From NCBI RefSeq assembly GCF_029277985.1, contig NZ_CP119546.1:4030001-4094000 (forward strand): a DNA stretch of 64,000 nt. The letters run 5' to 3'. Position 1 is the first letter of the stretch, and each line of letters starts with the position of its first letter. Source of the stretch: Providencia stuartii. GTDB lineage: Bacteria; Pseudomonadota; Gammaproteobacteria; Enterobacterales; Enterobacteriaceae. A program made the position numbers and the translations under genes. Below, piece after piece: positions 54,026 through 64,000 of this stretch. The notes under the pieces were generated by a model. It was not told the origin of the DNA and did no database searches. It saw only the letters and a program-made list of their open reading frames with translations.

Positions 54026-54766
54026 TCAGAACAAAGTTACACGGAAACCAGGGTTTAAAAAAGACTCTCGTGGGGTGTAATCTAGCGTTTTACCGTTCCA
54101 ATCTAAAACCTTAGCACCGGATGCGATTGCCACAGCATGCCCTGCTGCCGTATCCCAAATATTGGTTGGCCCGAAACGCGGGTACAGTTGCGCTTTGCCT
54201 TCTGCCACTAAACAAAACTTTAATGAAGAACCAATTTCAACCGTTTCATGGCTTCCCATTTGAGCAAGATAATCGCGCAATTCACCATCTTGATGAGAGC
54301 GGCTGATCACTATGATAGGTGGCATTGAATCTTTAACATGAATCGGTTGCTTGTGCCCACCTTCTTCTTTCCACGCTTGATTACCTTCAGCGTAATAGAG
54401 TAACCCTTTGGCGGGCGCATAAACAACGCCCATAATCGGTATACCCTTTTCAATCAACGCAATATTGACTGTAAAATCACCATTGCGATGAATAAATTCT
54501 TTTGTTCCATCCAGAGGGTCAATCAACCAATAACGCTGCCAATTTTTACGTTCATCCCATGACGGTGGCGCTTCTTCAGATAATTGAGGAATATCGGGTG
54601 CAATACGTGTTAAACCGGCAGTAATAATGTTATGAGCAGCAATATCAGCCTCTGTCACAGGAGATTGATCGCTTTTATGATCAATATGTAACGGCTCTTG
54701 GCTGGTATAAATAGCCATAATGGCGGAGCCTGCATCGATAGCCAATTCGCAAATTTGTTTTAGCAT
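54026..54766 (-). CDS. cysQ: CysQ, 3'(2'),5'-bisphosphate nucleotidase
   Basis: 246 residues, E. coli length. Inositol monophosphatase fold: LSEEAPP, metal motif [12 protein letters not shown] and [10 protein letters not shown]. It removes 3'-phosphoadenosine 5'-phosphate from sulfate assimilation. Convergent with mqo. Confidence 0.97.
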   Translation of the reverse strand: MLKQICELAIDAGSAIMAIYTSQEPLHIDHKSDQSPVTEADIAAHNIITAGLTRIAPDIPQLSEEAPPSWDERKNWQRYWLIDPLDGTKEFIHRNGDFTVNIALIEKGIPIMGVVYAPAKGLLYYAEGNQAWKEEGGHKQPIHVKDSMPPIIVISRSHQDGELRDYLAQMGSHETVEIGSSLKFCLVAEGKAQLYPRFGPTNIWDTAAGHAVAIASGAKVLDWNGKTLDYTPRESFLNPGFRVTLF

Positions 54767-55351
54767 GATTCACCTCTTTTCCATCACTCTGTACCTTTAG
54801 CTTAACAGCCATAGATCATTGGAACCACAGAAACCGTTCACACTTACCTTATCAATTTACATTATTTTCTTTCCAAGTAGTTTCAATTAATGAAAAGAAT
54901 AGTGTTCTTGGGGAAATATTGCGTTATATCAGAAACAGCGCTTTATATTATGCTTTAGGTTTGATTTATCACTCGACATTTGCAATAGTAATATTGTTTA
55001 ATCCATTGTTTTGTATCCATAAGAAACAAATAAGAGAGAGCGGTGAGCTTCTTTTAAAGAAAGGCAATTATAGATTGTGAATATATAAGAAGTGACTTTA
55101 GGTTTTTAGCGCTAATGCCGCTAAGAAAAATGCCTATATTTAGGCTCGATGACAACATTAAGGTAGCAAACTTTATACCCCATTCTCGAGTTGCAACAAC
55201 GCATTATGATTTAATGCTATACAGAACAATAAGTAAAAATGACAATAAGCTTAATCGCATTTTTGAATAGGAATCTAACCTGCTATTTATATATCACCAC
55301 TTATATATCACCACTATCAATGATGTGATTCTCTAAAATTTAGGAATAAAA
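54767..55351. other. 585-bp gene-free region before the orphan membrane gene
   Basis: No credible ORF. It holds an ERIC-like end fragment (TATACCC...CGAGTTGCAACAACG at 55174-55203) and a tandem 14-bp duplication, TTATATATCACCAC at 55287-55300 and 55301-55314. Local G+C is low, which suits an insertion-prone site. Confidence 0.5.
55174..55203. repeat. ERIC-like end fragment
   Basis: TATACCCCATTCTCGAGTTG resembles one ERIC terminus; the remainder of the element is not recognisable. Remnant of an old insertion is the likely reading. Confidence 0.35.
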
Positions 55352-56320
55352 ATGAGTCAATCAAATACAGCCAAGCTCTCTTTTTTTAGATTACCCGCCA
55401 TATTTGTGAGTGTTTGGATCCTCACGGAGTACTTTTGGTTTTATAGCGTGACAATTCAACCATTATTATACGTACCGCCTCATTATTTAAATGCGATTAT
55501 ATATAGCCTAAGGGTAGAGTGGTTCATTAAGATTTTTATCTTCCTATTTTCCACTTGCCTTATCTTTTACTACACCAAATTGAACCAAGCTAACCTTAAA
55601 AATATCCTTATTGTTGCGGGTATTGCCATCGTCTACTTTTTTATTCTCAAATTTACGCAATACGTAAATGAGATAGCCATGCATAAGATGTTTGGAGAGG
55701 TACAGTTATATCATCGCCCTAGCTTAATATATACCTATAGCTTTTCCATTATATTTAACATTATCAACGTCTTGATACTTATTTTACTATTTATACCAAG
55801 AATATTTTTTTGTAAAAAAGCCCGTCATGATTTCGTATTAACAGAAAAAAATCATGGGTTAATTTACAATGCACTCTATACCATAACCATGCTATGTTTT
55901 ACGCTTGTTATCGCCTCTCTCACGATATATTGCATTGCGTTACTCAAGGAAAATCAACTGATATTAAAAATTTTTTTGCTTCTGAGTTACCAAGCATCTG
56001 ACATGTTATTTCCTGCAACAGCCGCTGCTATCGTTATATTGCTTTTAAGTATATATAGGTCAATTCCTTTCCAAGGAAATCAACTCAAGATAAAACGTTT
56101 AATGCTTCTTTCGTTCATTAATACCATCATACTACTGGCAATAATGAGCCTATTAGCTTTCTTACTGTATTTATCAATAGAGGTCTCTCAACAAATCACC
56201 ACTTTAGATGAGTTATTTGTCATCGTTGGTTTTGTAATTTTTATTATCATTGCACGTCTTGTAAATAAACGGGTGTTTAGAACTAAAAAAGATTCCCCCT
56301 CAATAACACCTACAGCTTAA
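55352..56320 (+). CDS. Orphan multi-pass membrane protein
   Basis: 322 residues, not recognised. About eight hydrophobic helices (near 15-35, 60-78, 85-103, 130-150, 178-200, 205-240, 250-275, 285-302) with short K/R-rich loops; no catalytic motif, no domain that I know. It has lower G+C than neighbours and stands alone between cysQ and fklB, where E. coli has other genes. ATG follows TAGGAATAAAA. Strain- or genus-specific acquisition is plausible. Confidence 0.75.
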   Translation: MSQSNTAKLSFFRLPAIFVSVWILTEYFWFYSVTIQPLLYVPPHYLNAIIYSLRVEWFIKIFIFLFSTCLIFYYTKLNQANLKNILIVAGIAIVYFFILKFTQYVNEIAMHKMFGEVQLYHRPSLIYTYSFSIIFNIINVLILILLFIPRIFFCKKARHDFVLTEKNHGLIYNALYTITMLCFTLVIASLTIYCIALLKENQLILKIFLLLSYQASDMLFPATAAAIVILLLSIYRSIPFQGNQLKIKRLMLLSFINTIILLAIMSLLAFLLYLSIEVSQQITTLDELFVIVGFVIFIIIARLVNKRVFRTKKDSPSITPTA

Positions 56321-56323
56321 AAC

Positions 56324-56381
56324 ATAAAAAGGGCTTTGCGACCTTGCCTTCATCATAAAAAGGCAGGCCTGCAAAGCCCTG
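56324..56381 (-). terminator. Two-tier hairpin terminator of fklB
   Basis: Minus sense: AGGGCTTTGC ... GCAAAGCCCT outer stem with an inner TGCCTT/AAGGCA stem, then TTTTTATG. Good intrinsic terminator for fklB; not for the plus-strand gene. Confidence 0.75.
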
Positions 56382-56415
56382 ATATTGGCTTAGTCAGTTA
56401 TACTGACCGCCAAGA

Positions 56416-57036
56416 TTACAGAATTTCGAGTAATTCGACTTCAAAGACTAGCGTACTGAATGGCGGGATAGATGCGCCTGCACCACGCTCACCATAAGCC
56501 AGCTCAGAAGGGATGTACAGTTCCCACTTAGAACCGACAGGCATCAGAGTCAGAGCCTCTATCCAACCTTGGATAACGCCACTCACAGGGAATTCTGCGG
56601 GTTGGCCACGTTGAACTGAGCTATCAAAAACAGTACCGTCAATGAGACGACCTGTATAATGGACGCGAACACGGTCAGTACGTGCAGGGATCGCACCTTC
56701 ACCTTGGTTAATCACAGAGAATTGCAAACCAGAATCAGTGGTTGATACACCTTCACGCTTTTGGTTTTCTTCAAGGAATGCACGACCTTCAGCCGCCATG
56801 GCTTCTTGGCGAGAAGCACGGACTGCATCTGCACGCTCATGAATTTCACGTAGCGCTTTATGAAGTGCTTCAACAGGAACTGAAGGCATATTACCTTCTA
56901 ACGCATCAGTGAGGCCTGCTAAAATAGCAGCAGGTTCTAGGCCTTCTAAACCAGACTCTAATAATTGCTGACCGATTTGTAAGCCAATACCATAGCTTGC
57001 TTGAGCTTCTACTGAATCAAAATTTGGGTTTGCCAT
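56416..57036 (-). CDS. fklB: FklB (FKBP22), peptidyl-prolyl isomerase
   Basis: 206 residues, the E. coli length. N-terminal dimerisation helices (1-90) and a C-terminal FKBP domain with [28 protein letters not shown] and [12 protein letters not shown]. Cytosolic or periplasmic folding helper. It faces away from ytfB. Confidence 0.97.
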   Translation of the reverse strand: MANPNFDSVEAQASYGIGLQIGQQLLESGLEGLEPAAILAGLTDALEGNMPSVPVEALHKALREIHERADAVRASRQEAMAAEGRAFLEENQKREGVSTTDSGLQFSVINQGEGAIPARTDRVRVHYTGRLIDGTVFDSSVQRGQPAEFPVSGVIQGWIEALTLMPVGSKWELYIPSELAYGERGAGASIPPFSTLVFEVELLEIL

Positions 57037-57267
57037 GAAAATACCTGTATGGTTTTTGATAAAAAAGCAAGAATAACAGCCCCTACCTTATGGGTAAACC
57101 TAAACCATACCTCTGTGCGTTAAAAGTAAGCTATTTTGTATGATTCAGCTCAGTGTTCTCTGAAAAATAACCTAGGGTAATCAAATTACTAAAAATCAGT
57201 GCTACTATTCCTATCATCACAAATGAATTTAGTTCGTCACCGTTCGTTCCTCAATCAAGGAGGAGTC

Positions 57268-57882
57268 ATGCTTAAATTTTCAAGATTTCATCGCATTGGT
57301 ATCACTATCTTAGCGATTATCGTTATTGCAGCCCTTTTCTGGCCTACTGGTGATGAAAACCAAGGTAATAAAACACCTCAAAGTCAGCCACAGCCTATTG
57401 TTGTACCGCCACCAACGACTCCCGAGATAGTGACTCCCACACCATCAGAAGAACCAATAGATAACGGTCAAACGGAAGGTGCCCCCGCAGGCGTGCCTGC
57501 TGAACCAGAGATCATCCAAGAACCGCCAGTGGAGCAGACTCCACCTGAGGTTACATCACCACCAACGACCACCACACCACCAAAGCAGACACAACAGCCT
57601 GCAACTCGCCCTACAACCAATGAATGGCAAAATTATCAGATACAAAAGGGCAAAACATTGGCACAACTGTTTCGTGATAACCACCTGCAAGCCAATGATG
57701 CATTTGTTATGGCCCGTGTTGAGGGAGCGGAAAAACCTCTCAGTAGTTTACGGCAGGGTCAGAAAATACGTTTGAAGGCAAATGCAAAAGGGGAAGTACA
57801 GCTATTGGAGATTACGACCGCTGAAGGTAAAACATTTAGCTTTGCGCGTCTAAGTGATGGTAGTTACTACCGAACACCGTAG
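57268..57882 (+). CDS. ytfB: YtfB, OapA-like division-site protein
   Basis: 204 residues from the ATG at 57268 (MLKFSRFHRIG), with AAGGAGGAG five bases upstream; the longer frame is not used. A TM helix (about 12-28), a long Pro/Thr/Glu-rich linker (about 30-125) and a C-terminal OapA domain (NYQIQKGKTLAQLFRDN, LSSLRQGQKIRLK), which resembles a LysM/OapA sugar-binding fold. E. coli YtfB goes to the division site and binds glycan. Diverges from fklB, converges with rplI. Confidence 0.93.
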   Translation: MLKFSRFHRIGITILAIIVIAALFWPTGDENQGNKTPQSQPQPIVVPPPTTPEIVTPTPSEEPIDNGQTEGAPAGVPAEPEIIQEPPVEQTPPEVTSPPTTTTPPKQTQQPATRPTTNEWQNYQIQKGKTLAQLFRDNHLQANDAFVMARVEGAEKPLSSLRQGQKIRLKANAKGEVQLLEITTAEGKTFSFARLSDGSYYRTP

Positions 57883-57913
57883 TTTGACTTGAACAAGCGC
57901 GATTACAGGCAAT

Positions 57914-57945
57914 AAAAAACACCGGACTAGCCGGTGTTTTTTTTG
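57914..57945. terminator. Bidirectional terminator between ytfB and rplI
   Basis: AAAAAACACCGG and CCGGTGTTTTTTTT arms around ACTAG; A-run and T-run on the two sides. Confidence 0.9.
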
Positions 57946-57983
57946 TGCTATCGGAAAACCGATGGCACTACCATCATTTTTGA

Positions 57984-58433
57984 TTACTCAGCAACGATGA
58001 TAACGTTCAGCTCAGCAAAAACATCGCTGTGTAACTGGAAGTGAACTTCGTGGTCACCAGTAGTACGCAGAACGCCATTTGGTAGGCGAACTTCGCTTTT
58101 CGCGATTGCAACGCCAGCAGCAGTTACTGCATCAGCGATGTCACGAGTACCGATAGAACCAAACAGTTTACCTTCGTCACCCGCTTTAGAAGCTAGAGTA
58201 ACAGAACCCAGCGCAGTAACAGCTGCTGCACGAGCCTGAGCTGCTGCCAGAACGTCAGCTAATTTAGCTTCCAGTTCAGCGCGGCGAGCTTCGAAGAATT
58301 CGATGTTTTTCTTAGTTGCAGGAACAGCTTTGCCCTGTGGAACTAAGTAGTTACGAGCATAGCCCGATTTAACGTTAACCTGATCACCCAGGCTACCTAG
58401 GTTAGCTACTTTATCAAGCAGAATAACTTGCAT
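57984..58433 (-). CDS. rplI: 50S ribosomal protein L9
   Basis: 149 residues, E. coli length. [20 protein letters not shown] start, [13 protein letters not shown] motif, long linker helix (about 41-75), then the C-terminal rRNA-binding domain. Last gene of rpsF-priB-rpsR-rplI. Confidence 0.98.
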   Translation of the reverse strand: MQVILLDKVANLGSLGDQVNVKSGYARNYLVPQGKAVPATKKNIEFFEARRAELEAKLADVLAAAQARAAAVTALGSVTLASKAGDEGKLFGSIGTRDIADAVTAAGVAIAKSEVRLPNGVLRTTGDHEVHFQLHSDVFAELNVIIVAE

Positions 58434-58471
58434 TACCTTATCCTCTTAAAGTCGTTAATGGACTGTACCAA

Positions 58472-59021
<550 letters not shown>

Positions 59022-59029
59022 CTGCGCAA

Positions 59030-59425
59030 TTACTCTTCAGAATCCCCAGCTTCTTCAGCTTCTTCATCCTGATATTCATCAGCCAGGTCACGGCTACGAC
59101 GTTCGTCTTTAGCTTTAACCATTGGAGAAGCTTCTGTTACTGCGTGTTTTAAGCGCATAACCATGCTGCGGATAACGGCATCGTTGAAGCGGAAGTTAGT
59201 TTCCAGCTCATCAATCGCTTCCTGTGGAGCTTCTACGTTCAACAGAACATAGTGAGCTTTGTGCAGTTTATTGATTGGGTAAGCCAGTTGACGACGGCCC
59301 CAGTCTTCCAGACGGTGGATCTGACCTTGTGCGTTAGTGATTACAGCACTGTAACGCTCGATCATGCCCGGAACCTGTTCGCTTTGGTCAGGATGGACCA
59401 TAAAAACGATTTCGTAATGACGCAT
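59030..59425 (-). CDS. rpsF: 30S ribosomal protein S6
   Basis: 131 residues, E. coli length. [20 protein letters not shown] start; acidic tail ([12 protein letters not shown]), the target of RimK glutamylation in E. coli. AAGGAG upstream of the ATG. First gene of the operon, with a structured leader. Confidence 0.98.
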   Translation of the reverse strand: MRHYEIVFMVHPDQSEQVPGMIERYSAVITNAQGQIHRLEDWGRRQLAYPINKLHKAHYVLLNVEAPQEAIDELETNFRFNDAVIRSMVMRLKHAVTEASPMVKAKDERRSRDLADEYQDEEAEEAGDSEE

Positions 59426-59439
59426 TAGTAGTTGCTCCT

Positions 59440-59500
59440 TACGGATTATTCAGCCTCCTGTCAGGGTTAACCGCGGCCCGCGGAGGCAAGGAACTTGTTG
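59440..59500 (-). promoter_or_regulatory. rpsF leader, S6:S18 binding structure
   Basis: Minus sense: GCCTCC pairs with GGAGGC (59453-59458 with 59482-59487) around CCGCGG-type inner pairs. A leader in this place is used in many bacteria for feedback control by the S6-S18 complex. Assignment rests on position and fold. Confidence 0.6.
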
Positions 59501-59584
59501 AGTGCGGCTAAAAAATTGACGCGTCACTATACCCATCCCCGAGAGAAAACTCAAGAGATGGCGACAAATATCACTGAATATTTA

Positions 59585-60331
59585 TTATTCGGGTGACTTA
59601 TCAGTACGTTGACGTACAGCTTCAAACAGGCAAATACCTGTTGCAACAGAAACATTTAATGAAGAAACCGTTCCCGCCATTGGGATGCTGATCAACTCAT
59701 CACAGTGCTCACGGGTTAAACGGCGCATGCCTTCCCCTTCAGCTCCCATCACGAGTGCCATTGCCCCAGTTAATTTACTTTGATACAAGGTGTGGTCGGC
59801 TTCACCCGCGGTACCCACAATCCAGACATTGTACTCTTTCAATAAACGCAACGTTCTCGCTAAATTAGTCACGCGAATCAAAGGAACGCTTTCCGCTGCG
59901 CCACAAGCAACTTTTTTCGCGGTTGCATTAAGTTGTGCTGATTTATCTTTCGGCACAATCACTGCATGAACGCCCGCTGCATCTGCGCTACGCAAACATG
60001 CCCCTAAGTTATGAGGGTCTGTAACGCCATCTAACACCAATAGGAAAGGGGTTTCTGTATTTTCAAGAAAATCAGGCAAATCCCCTTCTTGATACTGCTT
60101 ACCCGGCAATACTTTTGCAATGATGCCTTGGTGTACCGCACCTTCTGTTTGTGCATCCATCCATTGACGATTCGCGACTTGCACCACAATGCCAAGCGCT
60201 TCGATTTCATGAATAATCGGCATCAGACGGCGATCTTCGCGCCCTTTTAAAATATAAACTTCTTTGAGTCGTGATGCATCACGATCAAGTAGGGCTTTCA
60301 CCGCATGAATGCCGTAAATAATTTCGCTCAT
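59585..60331 (-). CDS. rlmB: RlmB, 23S rRNA Gm2251 methyltransferase
   Basis: 248 residues. N-terminal L30e-like domain (1-75) and SPOUT domain with [32 protein letters not shown] and [18 protein letters not shown]. It methylates G2251 in the P-loop of the 50S subunit. Follows rnr, as in E. coli. Confidence 0.97.
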   Translation of the reverse strand: MSEIIYGIHAVKALLDRDASRLKEVYILKGREDRRLMPIIHEIEALGIVVQVANRQWMDAQTEGAVHQGIIAKVLPGKQYQEGDLPDFLENTETPFLLVLDGVTDPHNLGACLRSADAAGVHAVIVPKDKSAQLNATAKKVACGAAESVPLIRVTNLARTLRLLKEYNVWIVGTAGEADHTLYQSKLTGAMALVMGAEGEGMRRLTREHCDELISIPMAGTVSSLNVSVATGICLFEAVRQRTDKSPE

Positions 60332-60355
60332 AAATCTCTTTTTTGTTGATGGAAT

Positions 60356-60380
60356 TCAAGGTGGCATGACGCCACCTTAG
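60356..60380 (-). other. Hairpin between rnr and rlmB
   Basis: AAGGTGGC and GCCACCTT arms with a 5-base loop (60358-60378), no U-tract. More likely an RNA processing or stabilising element than a terminator, as rnr and rlmB are usually co-transcribed. Confidence 0.5.
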
Positions 60381-60397
60381 TTAACTCAGCGGATCCA

Positions 60398-62863
60398 TTA
60401 CCCTTCTTGTTTTTGGGCTTTTTTCGCTGCGCGTTTAGCTTTTAATTTTGCACTAATTTTCTTGGTTTTATCAGAGGCTTTTTTCCCTTTAGCCTTATTA
60501 TCTGATTTTTTATCTGTTTTCTTGCCTTTCTTCTCTGAACGACGAAAAGCTGAATCAGGCTCGAAGTTTTTATCTTTGCTCACATCACCACGTTTACTGC
60601 GTGCTGATTTAGTTGCATTTTTAACTTCTTTTTTCATTCTATCACGTGCTGTTTTACCGGGATTCTTGGCTTTACGCGTAGTTGAAATCAATGCGAAATC
60701 AATGGTACGTTCATCCATATGCACCGCTTCAACGCGAATCTCCACTTCATCGCCAAGTCGATAAGTGGTTCCGGAAGACTCACCAATCAAGCGTTGTCCC
60801 ACCGCATCATAACGGTAGTAATCATTATCTAGCGTCGATACATGCACTAAGCCATCAATAAACAGGTCATTTAAGCGAACAAAGAAACCAAAACCTGTCA
60901 CGCTGGTAATTAGCCCTGTAAAGACTTGACCGACTTGGTCTTGCATAAAGTCACATTTTAACCAATCGGCGACATCGCGTGTCGCTTCATCGGCACGGCG
61001 TTCCGTCATGGAACAATGCTCTCCGAGCTGTAACATGCTATCCATATCAGAATGCCAGCCACCTGTCGGCGTCCAACGATGATCGGAGTGCCCACGCTCT
61101 TTCGCAAGTAGGTATTTAATCCCTCTATGCAACGTTAGATCAGGGTAACGGCGGATAGGTGACGTAAAATGCGCGTAGGATTTTAAAGCCAGCCCAAAGT
61201 GACCGCGATTTTCAGGATCATAAATCGCCTGCTTCATTGAACGCAAGATCATCGTTTGCAGTAATTCATGGTCAGGACGGTCAGCAACTTCATTCATGAC
61301 TTGAGCATAATCTTTCGGCTCAGGCTTCATGCCACCTGGTAGCGTTAAGCCCAATTCACTAAAGACGGAACGTAAGTTCATCACGCTCTCTTCTTTTGGA
61401 CGATCATGCACACGATACAGTGCAGGCTCTTCATTTTTCTCAACATAGCGAGCCGCTGCGATGTTGGCTAGAATCATACACTCTTCAATCAGTTTATGAG
61501 CGTCATTACGTTCTACAGGCTCGATGCGTTCTATACGGCGTTCAGCGTTAAAGATGAATTTTGCTTCTTCTGATTCAAACGAAATTGCACCACGTTCAAT
61601 ACGTGCATCATCCAGAGCTTTATAAAGCGCATGTAATTGCTCAATATGCGGAACCAATGCCTTATAGTGTTCACGCAACTCCTCATCACCTTGTAAAATC
61701 TTCCATACTTTGGTGTACGTCAGCCTTGCGTGTGAATTCATCACGGCTTCATAGAATTTGTAGGAAGATAGGCGACCTGACGCAGATACCGTCATTTCAC
61801 ACACCATACAAAGGCGATCAACACCTGGGTTCAGTGAACAGAGGCCATTTGAGAGCACTTCTGGCAGCATAGGTACCACTTGCGATGGAAAATAGACGGA
61901 GTTACCCCGACTACGTGCTTCATCATCAAGTGCAGTTTGTGGACGAACATAATAACTTACATCAGCAATCGCCACCCATAAACGCCAACCCCCTCCTTTT
62001 TTCGGAGCACAATGTACGGCGTCATCAAAGTCACGAGCATCTTCACCATCAATCGTCACAAGGGGTAAATCACGTAAGTCGACACGCCCTTTTTTTGCTG
62101 ATTCAGGAACCTGCTCACTTAAATCCGCCACCTGTTTTTCGACTTGAGGTGGCCATGAATGTGGGATTTCATGAGTACGCAAGGCAATCTCAACTGCCAT
62201 ACCTGTACCCATACTTTCGCCTAATACTTCAATAATATGTCCAACCGCTTGAGAACGGCGCTGTGGTCTTGTGACCAATTCAACCACCACCACGTTACCC
62301 ATACGAGCACCGTTGATTTGGTCTTTAGGAATTAAAATATCAAAACTTAAACGGCTATCATCAGGAACCACAAACCCCATCCCTGATTCAATAAAATAGC
62401 GCCCAACAATTTGATTGTTACGAGGTTCAAGTACACGAACAACACGCACTTCAGTGCGCCCTTTACGGTCTTGACCATAAGGCTGTGCTAAAATGACATC
62501 GCCATGTAATGCACGTTTCATCTCATCTTGTGATAGGTAGTAGTCTTCTTTTTTACCTTCAACGCGCAAGAAACCATAGCCATCACGGTGGCCTATCACT
62601 TTGCCTTTAAGTAAATCTAAACGCTCTGGTAGCGCATAGCATTGACGGCGAGTAAACACTAATTGCCCATCACGCTCCATCGCTCGTAAACGGCGGCGTA
62701 AGGCTTCTAACTCTTCTTCTGAAGAGAGATTCAATAATTGTGCTATTTCTTCGCGCTTTGCAGGGGCCGAGCGTTTAGTGAGGAGTTCGAGTATGAATTC
62801 TCTGCTAGGAATTGGGGATTCGTATTTTTCTGCTTCTCTTTCCTGAAAAGGATCTTGTGACAT
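60398..62863 (-). CDS. rnr: RNase R, 3'-5' exoribonuclease
   Basis: 821 residues from the ATG at 62863 ([14 protein letters not shown]), with GGAGGTAACG upstream; six codons more are possible but not conserved. Order: winged helix (about 20-85), cold-shock domains, RNB catalytic domain with [12 protein letters not shown] (catalytic Asp cluster), S1 ([17 protein letters not shown]), then a Lys/Arg-rich basic tail (from about 730). It degrades structured RNA and handles stalled ribosomes with tmRNA. Confidence 0.97.
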   Translation of the reverse strand: MSQDPFQEREAEKYESPIPSREFILELLTKRSAPAKREEIAQLLNLSSEEELEALRRRLRAMERDGQLVFTRRQCYALPERLDLLKGKVIGHRDGYGFLRVEGKKEDYYLSQDEMKRALHGDVILAQPYGQDRKGRTEVRVVRVLEPRNNQIVGRYFIESGMGFVVPDDSRLSFDILIPKDQINGARMGNVVVVELVTRPQRRSQAVGHIIEVLGESMGTGMAVEIALRTHEIPHSWPPQVEKQVADLSEQVPESAKKGRVDLRDLPLVTIDGEDARDFDDAVHCAPKKGGGWRLWVAIADVSYYVRPQTALDDEARSRGNSVYFPSQVVPMLPEVLSNGLCSLNPGVDRLCMVCEMTVSASGRLSSYKFYEAVMNSHARLTYTKVWKILQGDEELREHYKALVPHIEQLHALYKALDDARIERGAISFESEEAKFIFNAERRIERIEPVERNDAHKLIEECMILANIAAARYVEKNEEPALYRVHDRPKEESVMNLRSVFSELGLTLPGGMKPEPKDYAQVMNEVADRPDHELLQTMILRSMKQAIYDPENRGHFGLALKSYAHFTSPIRRYPDLTLHRGIKYLLAKERGHSDHRWTPTGGWHSDMDSMLQLGEHCSMTERRADEATRDVADWLKCDFMQDQVGQVFTGLITSVTGFGFFVRLNDLFIDGLVHVSTLDNDYYRYDAVGQRLIGESSGTTYRLGDEVEIRVEAVHMDERTIDFALISTTRKAKNPGKTARDRMKKEVKNATKSARSKRGDVSKDKNFEPDSAFRRSEKKGKKTDKKSDNKAKGKKASDKTKKISAKLKAKRAAKKAQKQEG

Positions 62864-62905
62864 CGTTACCTCCGTTGTCATCAGAATTTGCTATTACTGC
62901 GTTGT

Positions 62906-63328
62906 CTAATCGAGCAGTAATTGATAAAGCGGACTGTTATCTTTAACCATGTCAGCTAGCGTATGTTTATCGAGTTCCTTTAAAAACTGTTGTATCGCCT
63001 GATGAAGTACACCCTTCAAACGGCAGGCGGGTGTTATATGGCAAAACTCACCACTGCAATTCACTAACGTGAGGGGCTCTAGTGCTCTGACAACGTCCCC
63101 GATCCGGATGGTTTCTGCGGGTTGTCCAAGCGTTATCCCACCATTTTTACCACGAGTCGCTTTAACATAGCCAAGATGGCTGAGTTGATTGATAATCTTA
63201 ACCATATGATTGCGGGAGACACCATAGACGTCAGTGACTTCTGTGATACTGGTCATTTTCCCTTCAGGGAGTGATGCCAAATAAATCAGAGCACGTAACC
63301 CATAATCTGTAAAACTCGTTAGCTGCAC
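62906..63328 (-). CDS. nsrR: NsrR, nitric-oxide-sensing Fe-S repressor
   Basis: 140 residues from a GTG at 63328 (read [10 protein letters not shown]), with GAGG five bases upstream. This start places the cluster ligands at Cys91, Cys96 and Cys102, the same numbers as in E. coli. The upstream GTG two codons earlier is the alternative. Rrf2 family winged helix ([14 protein letters not shown]). It represses hmp, ytfE and related NO-defence genes. Heads nsrR-rnr-rlmB; E. coli purA does not follow it here. Confidence 0.96.
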   Translation of the reverse strand: MQLTSFTDYGLRALIYLASLPEGKMTSITEVTDVYGVSRNHMVKIINQLSHLGYVKATRGKNGGITLGQPAETIRIGDVVRALEPLTLVNCSGEFCHITPACRLKGVLHQAIQQFLKELDKHTLADMVKDNSPLYQLLLD

Positions 63329-63334
63329 AATCAC

Positions 63335-63970
63335 CTCAAAATTTTTGGCTTAGCCAATGGTTATCTCACCACTTATCTCTTATTAAACTCAAATTATCAC
63401 GAAATGGTATCCATATTGTTTGCGCTAGGCCAAAATAACCTAAGGATATCTTTCCAATAATTCAAGTTATACTCGGCACGGTACATGTTCCGTACCTCAT
63501 GTTGGCCTTGCTTCAAAAGGCAAACAAATTAATGCCAATAGGCTTCATCAAATCAAGCCGCTCTTCAACGCTCAACAAAGACATTCACGTTAACAACAAT
63601 AACCTAGACGATAACGAATGCCATTACGTCTGCATTTGACATCATCAAATACCGTTTATTCTAGTTTAGCTTACTATGCAGGAAACATGTCGGTTTTCAG
63701 AGCGAGATAAACACTCCTACCATCTCCTGTTTTTGCCTATCGATGCAAGCCAGATACTGACAAACAAATAATATCAAAGAATAATCGAACACATAATAGC
63801 ACAGATTCCTTAAGCCACTCGAGATTCCTGACTCACTCCCTATTGTCTATACTGTTTGAACAAGAGTGAGTTGAATCGATAGGCTGCTTATCACTTTTAA
63901 CATCAAATCTTTTTATTTTTTCCGTTTTACAATGAACAGTCGGCACGCTAAGTAGGTGATATAGGACGTT
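63335..63970. other. Gene-free region upstream of nsrR
   Basis: About 640 bp. No good ORF, tRNA or clear repeat. ATAATTCAAGTTAT near 63457 faintly resembles an ERIC end but was not counted. Promoters for nsrR (minus) and the gene at 63971 (plus) should lie here. Confidence 0.4.
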
Positions 63971-64000
63971 ATGGAACAAATTATCGAAATTTATGATTTT
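63971..64000 (+). CDS. Start of an unidentified gene, cut by the window edge
   Basis: ATG with AGGACGTT upstream, reading MEQIIEIYDF to the edge. Ten residues are too few to assign. E. coli has purA in the matching place on the opposite side, so gene order differs here. Confidence 0.4.
   Translation, partial: MEQIIEIYDF

Noticed and set aside
63440-63480. AATAATTCAAGTTAT considered as an ERIC end
   Set aside because: Only about 13 bases agree and no matching partner end was found.

Overview
The window is a mostly core-chromosome stretch of an AT-rich enterobacterium. Gene content, protein similarity to E. coli, ERIC-like repeats and Mu-type DNA-binding genes beside sfsB point to the Morganellaceae, most likely Providencia. 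The genus is an inference; the order is safe. No rRNA, CRISPR array, plasmid or intact prophage is visible.

Layout. 1-178 holds the start of a yjfL-like gene with a striking leader hairpin. 441-3729 (minus) is a three-gene export cluster: HlyD-type adaptor plus two ABC-2 permeases, with no ATPase. 3970-6387 is the pyruvate-sensing pair btsS-btsR, followed by an ERIC-like remnant and a 124-residue protein of unknown role. 7102-19413 is the classic RNA and translation block on the minus strand: rimP-nusA-infB-rbfA-truB-rpsO-pnp-nlpI-(yrbN)-deaD, fed from tRNA-fMet and tRNA-Leu. 19939-25449 is secG, glmM, folP, ftsH and rlmE. 25657-33197 is yhbY, greA, dacB, obgE, rpmA, rplU, ispB, then two Mu-type DNA-binding genes divergent from the Ner-like sfsB. 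mdh and argR follow.

At about 35.2 kb the gene order jumps from the segment matching E. coli 70-73 min to the one matching 95-96 min: mpl, fbp, ppa, ytfP-tamB-tamA, msrA, ytfL, ytfK, ytfJ. A block not collinear with E. coli (qseC-qseB, ygiW, nudK, a possible 29-codon membrane peptide, cupin-mqo) sits at 48.3-54.0 kb. Then come cysQ, an orphan membrane protein, fklB, ytfB, the rpsF-priB-rpsR-rplI operon, and nsrR-rnr-rlmB.

Most genes work together in ribosome assembly and translation (rimP, rbfA, truB, infB, rlmE, rlmB, obgE, ribosomal proteins), RNA decay (pnp, deaD, rnr), transcription elongation (nusA, greA) and envelope building (glmM, dacB, mpl, tamAB, nlpI, secG, ftsH). No clearly new multi-gene system was found. 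The best leads are the divergent Mu c/ner-like module at 31.5-33.2 kb with its repeat-rich 517-bp control region, the ATPase-less export cluster at 0.4-3.7 kb, two hairpins that bury ribosome binding sites (183-209 and 51686-51719), and the orphan membrane gene at 55.4 kb. All database-dependent statements are from memory of the families; no search was run.
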